64,000 bases of DNA from an uncultured Spirochaetaceae bacterium (GTDB lineage Bacteria; Spirochaetota; Spirochaetia; Sphaerochaetales; Sphaerochaetaceae), in the NCBI GenBank assembly GCA_944389025.1, contig CALXKU010000005.1, forward strand, positions 1 to 64,000, read 5' to 3'. A program made the translations under genes and the position numbers. The notes beneath the pieces are model-generated. The model saw only the letters and a list, made by a program, of their open reading frames with translations, was not told the DNA's origin and ran no database searches. Shown here piece by piece: positions 36,248 through 44,899 of this stretch; position 1 is the first letter of the stretch, and every line of letters starts with the position of its first letter.

Positions 36248-37252
36248 TCAGCTTTTGCTTTCCAAGACGGAATTGAGTTTGAGTCCAGCAGCAAGCGTCT
36301 CATTAATGTCTTTCCTCACCCACTCTGGAGATAAGACTTTGACATGAGGAGTACGTTCAAGAATCCATCTTTTCAAATCGAAATACGAATGGGTTCTTGT
36401 TTTCATTACCAATATACCGTCCTCTTTTTCTTCAAGTGTTGTTGATTCCGGCCAATTGATTGCCTTCTCAAAAGGAGCTTGATCCGCATCAATTTCAACT
36501 GTGACTTCCGTTTCATCAATGTCACAGATGAAACCGAATGGATCATCAAGGAGTTTGACTACATCTGTATCATCAGGCAGAATCTCCCCTTCAAAAATAC
36601 GCTCTATTTTCTCTATACGCTCAAGAGCTATCACCCTTAGTCCATTGAATCTGTTTTTAACATAGGCATAGCTATCGCCCTTGTGGATAAAAATGATGAG
36701 GGGAAACACCGAGTAGCTGAAGGTCCTCTTTCCTCCAGCATTCCGATATTCCAACGTGACCCATTTCTTTTCTTTTATCACTTTCAAGAGTTCTGATGTG
36801 ACTGTACTGAGTTTCTTGTTATCGGTGTTCTTGCGCAAAGTCTTCGTGTTGACTATCAGAACCGGCTTACGCTGTCCATTCTCAATCAGAGCACCACGTT
36901 CTGCGGCCATCAGCTTGAGCTTATTGAAAAGCCTTCTTGCATCTATTTCAATACCGGGAACAGAATCAGAGGCATTGATCATATAATTGAATACAGCCTT
37001 CTCTTCGTCAGAGAAATCCAAGGATGGAAGATATTCAGCGAATGCCCTATCCGCATGATAGCGTTTCTTCTTGGGATTATCAGGATCAGGCATGTCATAA
37101 ATCGGGAACATCATTGAATCGAGCTGATTTAGAATTGAAAAGACAGCCCGAGGAGTCTTATCCAGTGCTTCCGATAGTTCTTCGATAGTAGCCCCACCGT
37201 CACGATGTATCAGCCTTGTTGCAATGATGTATTCATCCAGATAATTTTTCAT
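36248..37252 (-). CDS. WYL-domain transcriptional regulator (second copy)
   Basis: A 334-residue regulator related in layout to the one at 31701-32699: N-terminal helix-turn-helix (DGGATIEELSEALDKTPRAV) and a WYL domain (WVTLEYRNAGGKRTFSYSVF, then FPLIIFIHKGDSYAYVKN), with a C-terminal extension. It is divergent from the AAA+ gene across 70 nt, repeating the regulator-versus-effector arrangement of the first WYL gene. The start is the only upstream ATG. The gap 36096-36247 shows nothing recognisable. Confidence 0.84.
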   Translation of the reverse strand: MKNYLDEYIIATRLIHRDGGATIEELSEALDKTPRAVFSILNQLDSMMFPIYDMPDPDNPKKKRYHADRAFAEYLPSLDFSDEEKAVFNYMINASDSVPGIEIDARRLFNKLKLMAAERGALIENGQRKPVLIVNTKTLRKNTDNKKLSTVTSELLKVIKEKKWVTLEYRNAGGKRTFSYSVFPLIIFIHKGDSYAYVKNRFNGLRVIALERIEKIERIFEGEILPDDTDVVKLLDDPFGFICDIDETEVTVEIDADQAPFEKAINWPESTTLEEKEDGILVMKTRTHSYFDLKRWILERTPHVKVLSPEWVRKDINETLAAGLKLNSVLESKS

Positions 37253-37322
37253 TTTCTCATTTTGCTGTGAACAAAATCTTCACTCTTACAGGATAGCATG
37301 AAGCTGAAAGGATGGAAAACAT

Positions 37323-39317
37323 ATGCTTTACTACAAATTCAATCTTACAAATGAACATAGAGAGCAGCTTGCAAAAAATGATGACAGTGAATTCGTGAGT
37401 AAGGTCAATTCAGCAATCGGAGAAGTGAACAACAAGCTGGAAGGGAAAGCTTACGCTCTTATTAGTTCTGTAACAAGGAAAGGCAGAAAGCTTCGTTGCT
37501 GTGCAGAAATACTCGATTACTCCATCACGCCAGAAGCCATCGGTCAGATGATAAAAGATGAGTTAGATGAAGAATATGAAATAGATAATATCGCAGAAAC
37601 CACACTCTCACGTTTTGATTCCCTCGCCGACGATGCTTTTAATTATGATCTGGCGCATAGACAGTTTCCAGGTGGTCTTATGAGCAGTGATGAATATTCT
37701 TACATCTTCAGGCGCGGATATGCCAAGGAGATTCTGATCCAAAAGAAAATGAATAAGAAAACGGCTATGCGAAACGTAGCCGAATTCTGGACGCATATCA
37801 GTGGACTGGCTGAGGAAATCGAGAGGATATTTCTAGTAAAGACATCTTCGTATAAAGGCAATCCCGTACACTATGCGATTGAGATTGAGAGTACTAAAGA
37901 CAGGATAGAAGTACGTAATCTCCTTATTTCCTGTCTGCTTGAACAGAACAGAACCATCCTCAGAAGAGTTACTGAGATAAAACTCAATACAGTTGCTGAG
38001 TTATCCACAGAAAGATTATCCGAATTCTTTGAACTGCAGAAATGCGGCATAGTTGTCGTTTCTCTGTACAAGAGTTTTGACAGAGGTGATTCTCTCAACG
38101 ATATGCATCGGGCAATGGATGATCTGGTTGCACAAATAAAAGGAGTAAAAAGGGATGTACTGTTTGTCTTTGAATTCTCAAAAGCTGCAGAACCATCATG
38201 GAAGTACATAAAGAGTTCGCTGAAAGAAATCAATTTCATAGAACTGAAAGAGAAGAATCTATCAAACGCGGAGTCAAGGAATTTCATTGATAAACTTGCA
38301 GCATCTGATAACATCAAAGACCGGACATCACTCATTAGATTGATTGATGAGTCCTCATACTCAGTAGGCGATCTCAAGGCAATCTATTCATCATGGTACG
38401 ACAAGCATCTTTGTTCTGCAGTCTTTCCTGCTTACTCGGATCTTTCGGGATATAGTATTAATGACATAAAGCAGAATAAAGGAAATGCCTATCAGAAGCT
38501 TTCAAATATGATCGGGCTAGATGATGTTAGAGCTGTAATAACAAGTGCAATTGATTACTCGCGTGTCCAGAGCCTATATGAGAAAGCTGGCATAGCCAAT
38601 TCTGAAATGACACGTCACATGGTCTTCTATGGCAATCCAGGAACAGCCAAGACGACATGCGCCAGGCTATATGCTCAGATAATGAAAGACAATGAACTTC
38701 TGAAGAAAGGACATCTTATCGAAGTCGGAAGGAAGGACATTGTAAGCAAATATCTTGGCGGGACAGCGCCTTTGATCAAAGAATACTTTGAAAAAGCTGA
38801 CGGCGGTGTGCTTTTCATAGATGAAGCCTATTCCCTTGTCGATGACAAGAAAGGTCTCTACGGGGATGAGGCAATAAACACAATCGTACAGGAAATGGAG
38901 AATAGAAGGGATTCTGTTGTCGTGATTCTTGCGGGATATCCAGAAGAGATGGAAACTTTCCTGTCACGGAATCCGGGACTGAGAAGCAGAATCAGTTTCC
39001 ATGTCCATTTCAGGGATTATACACCCAAAGAACTCTTATCCATTCTGAAACTGTTCATCAGCGAAGCGGGAATGGATCTTGAAGATGCAGCAACACCAAA
39101 GCTTCTGAATATCTTCAAAGAAGCTACAGAACAAAAAGACTTCGGCAATGGAAGATTCGCACGTAATCTCTTTGAACAGGCCAGACTGAGACAGGCTAGC
39201 AGGGTCCTCCATATCGCATCACCTTCCGATGCTGATATCCGTACTCTCTCTGCTGATGATTTTATCGAACCAGAAAGGAAAGAAGAGAAAAGACGACATA
39301 TAGGATTTGTCTTCTAA
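37323..39317 (+). CDS. CbbX/SpoVK-like AAA+ ATPase with long N-terminal region
   Basis: A 664-residue AAA+ ATPase. The C-terminal half has Walker A GNPGTAKT (437-444), a pore-loop region (SKYLGGTAPLIKEYFEKA), Walker B VLFIDE (496-501) and an arginine-finger segment (NPGLRSRI), the pattern of CbbX, SpoVK and EccA proteins, which remodel protein complexes as hexamers. Residues about 230-365 resemble a degenerate first AAA module and lid (VLFVFEFS... then SVGDLKAIYSSWYDK). The first 230 residues are unfamiliar. AAGGATGG lies upstream of the ATG. It is divergent from the second WYL regulator and presumably its target. Confidence 0.86.
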   Translation: MLYYKFNLTNEHREQLAKNDDSEFVSKVNSAIGEVNNKLEGKAYALISSVTRKGRKLRCCAEILDYSITPEAIGQMIKDELDEEYEIDNIAETTLSRFDSLADDAFNYDLAHRQFPGGLMSSDEYSYIFRRGYAKEILIQKKMNKKTAMRNVAEFWTHISGLAEEIERIFLVKTSSYKGNPVHYAIEIESTKDRIEVRNLLISCLLEQNRTILRRVTEIKLNTVAELSTERLSEFFELQKCGIVVVSLYKSFDRGDSLNDMHRAMDDLVAQIKGVKRDVLFVFEFSKAAEPSWKYIKSSLKEINFIELKEKNLSNAESRNFIDKLAASDNIKDRTSLIRLIDESSYSVGDLKAIYSSWYDKHLCSAVFPAYSDLSGYSINDIKQNKGNAYQKLSNMIGLDDVRAVITSAIDYSRVQSLYEKAGIANSEMTRHMVFYGNPGTAKTTCARLYAQIMKDNELLKKGHLIEVGRKDIVSKYLGGTAPLIKEYFEKADGGVLFIDEAYSLVDDKKGLYGDEAINTIVQEMENRRDSVVVILAGYPEEMETFLSRNPGLRSRISFHVHFRDYTPKELLSILKLFISEAGMDLEDAATPKLLNIFKEATEQKDFGNGRFARNLFEQARLRQASRVLHIASPSDADIRTLSADDFIEPERKEEKRRHIGFVF

Positions 39318-39358
39318 AGCAGCGTAAAGGATATAAGAAGCCATACACATGTTTCTTT

Positions 39359-39703
39359 TCACAGTATGCTTTTTGGCTTATCTTTATCAGCCATCTCTTC
39401 CTTAACTTATGGCAAATTGAGCTTCGTCAATAAATATGAAATACTGCTTATCAGAAGCAGTCATATGCTGTCGTATATAGTCTTTGAGGTTATCTGGATT
39501 ACGAAGTTCACTGTAATCATCATCGTCAAGAGGAATCTTTATGATGCAGTCTTCATCAGTTCCATGTGCCAAAAAATAATCAGAAAAAAGGTTGAAAAGC
39601 AGATAGGATTTTCCACACCTTCTTACACCGGTGTGACCTTAATCATACCATTTCCTATCTTAGATATAAGTCTGTCCATGTATTCCGGCCTATCAATTAT
39701 CAT
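39359..39703 (-). pseudogene. Remnant of an AAA_14-type ATPase gene
   Basis: The minus strand encodes the N-terminal part of a second ATPase of the AAA_14/DUF4143 class. Starting at ATG 39703 it reads DRPEYMDRLISKIGNGMIKV, then one base is missing where GTC-ATC-ACC is expected. After the shift it continues TGVRRCGKSYLLFNLF (Walker A) and YFIFIDEAQFAIS (Walker B), followed by a second frameshift, KEEMADKDKPKSIL and a stop at 39359. The rest of the gene is missing. It lies between the AAA+ gene and an intact relative. Confidence 0.8.
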
Positions 39704-39709
39704 ACTCAC

Positions 39710-39822
39710 TCCATTTTATATTTTGTGAATTATTACAAGTTATATAAAGCATAATGGAATGGAGTAATCATGCAAGGCTATTTTATATTTTCTGTAATTT
39801 TACCAATTATATAAAATACAAA
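39710..39822. repeat. Two imperfect AT-rich repeats upstream of the ATPase remnant
   Basis: A segment of about 34 bp containing TTTTATATTTT and ATTATATAA occurs twice, 67 bp apart (from 39714 and 39781). Read on the minus strand each holds a near-palindromic GTAAnAATTnAC. They lie where the promoter and operator of the broken ATPase gene would be, parallel to the repeats at 41174-41215. Confidence 0.5.
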
Positions 39823-39847
39823 AATCTGTATTCTTTTATACAAGTTA

Positions 39848-41140
39848 TCAAGGTGCTAATAGTGAAATCGGGATTTCATATACTCCATCGGGACGCCTTC
39901 GGGCATATTTACCTGCGGTTATCACCATCAGAAATGATGGCTCTTTCATACTTGAGTAATTCATCTTCTCCTTTATTTTAAGAAGATTTCTGGCACCTTG
40001 ATCGACCCTTTCAGGATTGAATAGCTTCACCTCAAACATCGCCCATCTCTGATCCCTGAGCTCTATTACGGCATCAGCTTCCAAACCTTTGTAATCCCGA
40101 TAATGGAATACATTACCATTCATAGATGTCGCATATACCCTCAAATCTTTTATCACGTAAGACTCGAAAAGAAATCCAAATGTCTTAAAATCCTTGATTA
40201 ATCCCCCAGGGGAAAGACCTAGAGAAGCAACAGCTAACGATGGCTCGGAAAGATGACGTGTAGGCATTCCCTGCACTCTTACTTTTGATCTTACACTTGG
40301 TGCCCACGCTTCAAGGTCTTCTGTAATGAACATCGACTCTAAAAGAGCAAGATATTTATTAAACGTCTCCTCGTTGAATAATGTATCCTCATTACTGCTC
40401 AAATCTTTTCGAATCAAATTTTTCGAAGCCTGTGTCGAGACATTCCTGGAATAGGAGCGCAAAAGTCTTCTGACTTCACTTGGATTTTTTCTAAGTCCCA
40501 TCTCCTCCAATTTTCTCTGAACATCAACATTTATCAGTTCATCAAGAAGAATATAAGGTATCTCCAAAGCATCTTCATCCGTATCATCAATTGAATTCGG
40601 CCATCCTCCACGGCAAAGGGCCAATGCGGCATCCTCAATGCTGCGATCCGAGTGCTCACTTATATCCATATTTCCATCTTCGAAGAGTTTTGACAAAGAT
40701 ACCTTTCCATAAGAAAACCCTGTTTCATAAGAGCTCATCGTATGCATCTTTAAATTTGCAATACGACCGAAACCCGAATGGAATATCTCACTTTTCGACT
40801 TTTCATCAATAGGGGTTGAAGATCCTGTTAAAATGAACTGACCTCGCTTACCCCTGTTATCGACCTCACGTCTTACAGCATCCCAGAGTCTCGGGGCATT
40901 CTGCCATTCATCAATCAAGAGTGGAGCTTCCCTGTTAAGAACATCTGAAGGCATCGCATTCGCCCTTGCGATAAGATCCTTTCCCTCTTCTGAATTATCT
41001 AGCGTAACCTCTGATTTAGCATACTGTCTTGAAGATGTGGTTTTGCCGCACCATTTTACCCCAGTAACCAAAACAGCACCTGAAAGCCTCAACAGTTTTT
41101 CAAGCTGTTTATCAGATATTCTTTCCCTGTATTTCTCCAT
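39848..41140 (-). CDS. AAA_14/DUF4143 ATPase
   Basis: A 430-residue protein with Walker A GVKWCGKTTSS (about 28-38), Walker B LLIDEWQNAP and a C-terminal DUF4143 domain. The C-terminal motif GLEADAVIEL followed by FEVKLF has the E/D...ExK spacing of PD-(D/E)XK nuclease folds, which is typical of this class. The family (COG1373) is common in anaerobes, often in multiple copies and near mobile or defence genes; the function is not established. A -10 box (TATCAT) lies 7 nt before the ATG without a Shine-Dalgarno, and paired repeats lie just upstream. Confidence 0.85.
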   Translation of the reverse strand: MEKYRERISDKQLEKLLRLSGAVLVTGVKWCGKTTSSRQYAKSEVTLDNSEEGKDLIARANAMPSDVLNREAPLLIDEWQNAPRLWDAVRREVDNRGKRGQFILTGSSTPIDEKSKSEIFHSGFGRIANLKMHTMSSYETGFSYGKVSLSKLFEDGNMDISEHSDRSIEDAALALCRGGWPNSIDDTDEDALEIPYILLDELINVDVQRKLEEMGLRKNPSEVRRLLRSYSRNVSTQASKNLIRKDLSSNEDTLFNEETFNKYLALLESMFITEDLEAWAPSVRSKVRVQGMPTRHLSEPSLAVASLGLSPGGLIKDFKTFGFLFESYVIKDLRVYATSMNGNVFHYRDYKGLEADAVIELRDQRWAMFEVKLFNPERVDQGARNLLKIKEKMNYSSMKEPSFLMVITAGKYARRRPDGVYEIPISLLAP

Positions 41141-41173
41141 AGTGTTAATGATAGAACAAAATAATTAAGAAGT

Positions 41174-41215
41174 CTAGTATGGTAAATTCACCACACCTAG
41201 TATGGTAAATTTACC
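41174..41215. repeat. Paired operator-like direct repeats
   Basis: CTAGTATGGTAAATTCACC (41174-41192) and CTAGTATGGTAAATTTACC (41197-41215) are two 19-bp copies differing at one base, spaced 23 bp start to start (about two helical turns). The second contains the perfect palindrome GGTAAATTTACC. They overlap the -35 region of the ATPase gene, so binding would probably control it. Confidence 0.7.
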
Positions 41216-41270
41216 CGATTAGAATCTATTTTTAAGACTTAAGGTCAAGTATTTTCATTTTTGTTTACTT

Positions 41271-42587
41271 TTAATTTCCTTTCGTTCCTTCTTCTTTAGG
41301 AAGGATAAGATTCATTATGATTGCGACAATGGTTGCAAGAACCACAGGAGAGGATGCGAATACCATCGTAACCCATGAAGGGAAACGCGAAAGGGATTCG
41401 CTAACAAGGCTTACACCCATTCCAAGTGCTGCCGACAGTCCTACGATCGAGGTGTTGCGATAGCTCATCGGTTGCATGGCAACAAGTTTCATGCCTGTCA
41501 TGGCAATGGATGCAAAAACACTTACCGTAGCACCCCCTAACACGCACTGAGGAATTGTCGTAAGGAGGGCGGAGAACTTAGGGACGAGGCCTGCAAAAAG
41601 AAGCATTACCGCAGTCAGGGCGAGAACCTTCCTGTTGACGACCTTCGTTGACGATACTATGCCGACATTCTGGGAGTATGTGGCATTAGGCAGTCCTCCG
41701 AAGAGTGCTGAAAACATATTCGAAACTCCGAATCCGATAATACCTCCTCTAAGCTCATCTCCATCGGGTTCCCTGTCCATACCTCCGATTGTCGTAGCTG
41801 ACATGTCCCCTATCGCCTGAACAGCGTTTATCGCAAAGAGTACGGAAATCGCCAAGACAGAAGAGAATTCGAATTCAATTCCAAATGGTGCGATGCGAGG
41901 AAGGGAGAAAAGGCCAGCCTCTCCTACTGCACTTAGGTCGACCATGCCGAAAAACGATGAGAAAATGTAGCCGAACACGATTCCAAGGAGAATGGATGCA
42001 AGCTTGAGCATTCCTTTTCCAAAATGATTAAGAAGGGTCACAGCTATAAGTGTGACTATTGAAACGAGCCAGTTCTGCCAGCTTCCGAAATCGGGATTGC
42101 CACTTCCACCCGCCATGTATGTTATCGCCGTTGGATAGAGCGAAAGCCCGATCGTAAACACAACCGTTCCCGTTATAAGAGGTGGAAAAAGGCGCTGAAG
42201 ACGCTTAGCGAATATACCGATTACGAGAGCGACAAAACCTCCTATGATCTGAGCTCCAAATACGTGAGCTATGGAAAAAGAGCCTACTATGCTCTGCATT
42301 GTGGCAAGGTAAGCGAAACTTACACCCATTATTACGGGAAGCCTTGCACCACACATCCTTGTTATGCCGAAAAGCTGGAGCAGTGTAGATAACGCGGCAC
42401 ACACAAGCGATGACTGGATTAGGAGAATCCTTGATGCATTATCAAATCCTGCGACAGTGGAGATTATGATTGCAGGCGTCACACAGCCGACAATCATGGC
42501 AACAAGATGCTGCAGCGCCATTGGGAAAGAGTATTTCAATGATGGAAGAGGAGCATCCATCTCAAATAAGAGTTTTCTGCTGTCCAT
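41271..42587 (-). CDS. Uracil/xanthine permease (NCS2 family)
   Basis: A 438-residue, about 14-helix nucleobase:cation symporter-2 protein. Family motifs include SLKYSFPMALQHLVAM at the N-terminus, TGTVVFTIGLSLYPTA, and the substrate-site region GVSNMFSALFGGLPNATYSQNVG. It most probably imports xanthine or uric acid, in line with the ygfK-ssnA-ygeY operon on the far side of the island. The ATG at 42587 is chosen over an upstream one because the -10 box TATACT (42600-42595) ends 7 nt before it. Confidence 0.9.
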   Translation of the reverse strand: MDSRKLLFEMDAPLPSLKYSFPMALQHLVAMIVGCVTPAIIISTVAGFDNASRILLIQSSLVCAALSTLLQLFGITRMCGARLPVIMGVSFAYLATMQSIVGSFSIAHVFGAQIIGGFVALVIGIFAKRLQRLFPPLITGTVVFTIGLSLYPTAITYMAGGSGNPDFGSWQNWLVSIVTLIAVTLLNHFGKGMLKLASILLGIVFGYIFSSFFGMVDLSAVGEAGLFSLPRIAPFGIEFEFSSVLAISVLFAINAVQAIGDMSATTIGGMDREPDGDELRGGIIGFGVSNMFSALFGGLPNATYSQNVGIVSSTKVVNRKVLALTAVMLLFAGLVPKFSALLTTIPQCVLGGATVSVFASIAMTGMKLVAMQPMSYRNTSIVGLSAALGMGVSLVSESLSRFPSWVTMVFASSPVVLATIVAIIMNLILPKEEGTKGN

Positions 42588-42633
42588 AGCCGAAAGTATA
42601 TCATGTTTTCCAATGTAGAAGGAAAACATTAGC

Positions 42634-42662
42634 TTGCTCTGTTGAAAATTCGGGGGTAAACT
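42634..42662 (+). promoter_or_regulatory. Promoter with -10 box 6 nt before the start codon
   Basis: TTGCTC (42634-42639), 17-nt spacer, TAAACT (42657-42662), then 6 nt to the ATG at 42669. It is back-to-back with the permease promoter (42595-42600), and both predict leaderless transcripts. Confidence 0.55.
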
Positions 42663-42668
42663 ATTTCC

Positions 42669-43250
42669 ATGATTGAAAAAAGAGCATACGAGAGAGCAGA
42701 GCTTGAGACGATACCGGTCATCTCAGATGACTTTCTCAAGGGAGATTACAAGGAGGAGGCGAAAAGCCGTATTCTTAAGATAATCGAAACGGAAGCCCCT
42801 ATAACGGAATCACTTCTCTCAAAAAGGCTTATCAACAGCTTTTCAATCAAGAGACTCGGATCTTCACTGGCAGAGTACTTCGAGAACGCTCTTTTAAAGG
42901 AGCTTGAGGAGGAAGGAAAGCTTGATGAGTGCATAGTTGCGGGGGAAAAGGTTTTCCATAACGGGAAGGACCTATCTTTTTTTCGCCCCACCCCTGACGA
43001 TCCGGATGAGATAAGATACTCATACCAGATTCCCGTTGAAGAGGCACTCAATGCCATTATCTACATATTTGAGACGACAGGAAAAAAATTCCTAAAGAAG
43101 GACCTTCTTTCTGAGTTTTCGAAGGAACTGGAATACCAGAGGAAAGGGAGCCAGGTCGTAATGCTTTTCAACAAGGCATTCGAAGAGGGAAAGAAAAGAG
43201 GCCTCATCAGGAAAAACAGCAGTGGAAAGTTCTTTTTCGAAGCTGTGTAA
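42669..43250 (+). CDS. DUF3320-like protein, stand-alone
   Basis: A 193-residue, highly charged helical protein. Its first half (IIETEAPITESLLSKRLINSF, cited in part, then IKRLGSSL) resembles the DUF3320 domain normally found at the C-terminus of large superfamily 1 DNA helicases. The second half (DDPDEIRYSYQIPVEEALNAI, cited in part) continues the pattern. Here there is no helicase. The gene is divergent from the permease and precedes the PLP-enzyme gene, with its own promoter. A DNA-binding regulator is possible; the domain assignment is from memory of the pattern. Confidence 0.55.
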   Translation: MIEKRAYERAELETIPVISDDFLKGDYKEEAKSRILKIIETEAPITESLLSKRLINSFSIKRLGSSLAEYFENALLKELEEEGKLDECIVAGEKVFHNGKDLSFFRPTPDDPDEIRYSYQIPVEEALNAIIYIFETTGKKFLKKDLLSEFSKELEYQRKGSQVVMLFNKAFEEGKKRGLIRKNSSGKFFFEAV

Positions 43251-43334
43251 TTATTCCAAATCTACAAAAGAAATGACTTAAAATTTATATTTTACTCAAT
43301 TTATGCGTAAAAATATGCATTTAAAATCTTTTTC

Positions 43335-43362
43335 TTTACAAATGACTTTCATCAGCTATACT
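43335..43362 (+). promoter_or_regulatory. Promoter of the PLP-enzyme gene
   Basis: TTTACA (43335-43340), 16-nt spacer, TATACT (43357-43362). The leader of about 22 nt contains the Shine-Dalgarno AAGGAGAG before ATG 43392. An interrupted dyad ATGC-N10-GCAT lies about 25 nt upstream (43303-43320) and could be an operator. Confidence 0.6.
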
Positions 43363-43391
43363 TAGAGTGAAATAAAATAAGGAGAGTTAAC

Positions 43392-44855
43392 ATGCTGATT
43401 AACCTTGGCGTCAAACCTGAAATCAGGAAAAAGAACATCGCTAGATGCAGGGAAAAAGGAATAAAGCTACCGACATTTAAGGAAATGATCAATCCGAAGC
43501 TCATTAAGGGCGATGTGCTTGAGAAGCTCAGCGTCACAGGGCTCTGGGATGTGAATCCAGTAAACCTGTACAGAATCAACTGGCATAACGAAAGGAAGGA
43601 GAAAGGAGGCCTTTTCGGAGGTGTCAACTACATAGAGATTCCTCATGAGATTACAGGCGTGAAAGCCCGTGTTTTCGCTCTTGCGGGAAAGTACTTCCCC
43701 TGTGGCGTTCACAAGGTTGGAGCAACTTACTCATGCCTGGCTCCGGCACTGGTGACAGGAAACTTCGATGCGGTTGAGCAGCAGGCGGTATGGCCGAGTA
43801 CCGGTAACTACTGCCGCGGAGGGGCATACAACTCAGCCCTTCTCGGATGCAAGAGCATCGCAATCCTTCCTGAGGATATGAGTCAAGAGAGATTCAACTG
43901 GCTTAAGACGGTTGCGGGAGAAATCATCGCAACTCCGGGATGCGAATCCAATGTCAAGGAAATCTTCGACAAGTGTCATGAGCTCAATGCTGAACGTGGA
44001 AACCATATCGTAATATTCAACCAATTCGAACAGTTCGAGAACTATCTCTGGCACTATGAGGTGACTGGTTCTGCAATTCTGGAAGTTCTCAAAGAACTTG
44101 GAATAAAAGCGGAAGATGTGAAGGGTTATGTTTCCAGTACCGGCAGTGGTGGAACGCTTGCCGCAGGTGATCATCTGAAAGAGGTGTTCCCTCATATAAA
44201 GATCGGAGCTGGTGAGGCTCTGCAGTGCCCCACCCTGCTCAGGAACGGATTCGGAGCGCACAGAATCGAGGGTATCGGGGACAAGCACGTACCATGGATC
44301 CACAACGTAAGAAATACGGACATGGTCCTTTCAATCGATGATCAGGACTGCATGGACACCTACCGCCTCTTCAACGAGAAGGAAGGACTGGAATACCTTA
44401 GGAAGGCAGGACTGAACGAGAGCCAGATAGAAGATCTCTCACTCTTCGGAATCTCAGGAATCGGAAACCTCCTCGGTGCGATAAAGATGGCCAAGTATTA
44501 CGAGATGGATGAGGATGATGTCGTATTCACAATTCTCACCGACAGCTCAGTAATGTACACATCCCGTCTTAACGAGCTTACGGAGCAGCAGGGTGCATTC
44601 AGCGAGCTTGAGGCCGCGAAGGTACACTCTTCTGCACTCATGCATCAGGGTATAGATAACGCTCTGGAGCTTGGATACTACGATAGGCTGAGAATACACA
44701 ACCTCAAGTACTACACATGGGTTGAACAGCAGGGAAAGACTTACGAGGAACTTAACAGGCAGTGGTACGATAAGAACTACTGGAAGGACATTCCTAAACT
44801 CACACCTATGATTGATGAGCTTATCGAATCGTTCAATGCGGAGATTGAGAAATAA
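43392..44855 (+). CDS. PLP-dependent lyase, fold type II, substrate uncertain
   Basis: A 487-residue enzyme of the tryptophan-synthase-beta/cysteine-synthase fold. The probable PLP lysine is in GVHKVGATYS, the substrate loop in WPSTGNYCRGGAYNS and the phosphate-binding loop in SSTGSGGTLAAG. It is longer than cysteine synthase and diaminopropionate ammonia-lyase (YgeX, about 400). Proteins of this type are annotated only as PLP-dependent lyase/thiolase. The adjacent threonine-synthase-like gene and the nearby purine genes suggest beta-elimination of an amino acid arising from nitrogen-compound breakdown, a role equivalent to YgeX being one possibility. Confidence 0.75.
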   Translation: MLINLGVKPEIRKKNIARCREKGIKLPTFKEMINPKLIKGDVLEKLSVTGLWDVNPVNLYRINWHNERKEKGGLFGGVNYIEIPHEITGVKARVFALAGKYFPCGVHKVGATYSCLAPALVTGNFDAVEQQAVWPSTGNYCRGGAYNSALLGCKSIAILPEDMSQERFNWLKTVAGEIIATPGCESNVKEIFDKCHELNAERGNHIVIFNQFEQFENYLWHYEVTGSAILEVLKELGIKAEDVKGYVSSTGSGGTLAAGDHLKEVFPHIKIGAGEALQCPTLLRNGFGAHRIEGIGDKHVPWIHNVRNTDMVLSIDDQDCMDTYRLFNEKEGLEYLRKAGLNESQIEDLSLFGISGIGNLLGAIKMAKYYEMDEDDVVFTILTDSSVMYTSRLNELTEQQGAFSELEAAKVHSSALMHQGIDNALELGYYDRLRIHNLKYYTWVEQQGKTYEELNRQWYDKNYWKDIPKLTPMIDELIESFNAEIEK

Positions 44856-44861
44856 GATTTG

Positions 44862-44880
44862 ATGCCGGGATTCCCGGCAT
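44862..44880 (+). terminator. Intergenic hairpin after the PLP-enzyme gene
   Basis: ATGCCGGG and CCCGGCAT form a perfect 8-bp stem with an ATT loop, starting 6 nt after the stop codon. It is followed by TATTAAAAAGG rather than a T-run, so it may be a partial terminator or stabiliser between two co-transcribed genes. Confidence 0.45.
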
Positions 44881-44899
44881 TATTAAAAAGGAAAGGAAC

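Noticed and set aside
39366-39728. Plus-strand frame of 120 codons
   Set aside because: It is antisense to the AAA_14 pseudogene, whose minus-strand frames show recognisable Walker motifs.
42588-42668. Purine riboswitch before the xanthine-type permease
   Set aside because: The -10 box lies 7 nt from the ATG, leaving no room for a leader RNA.
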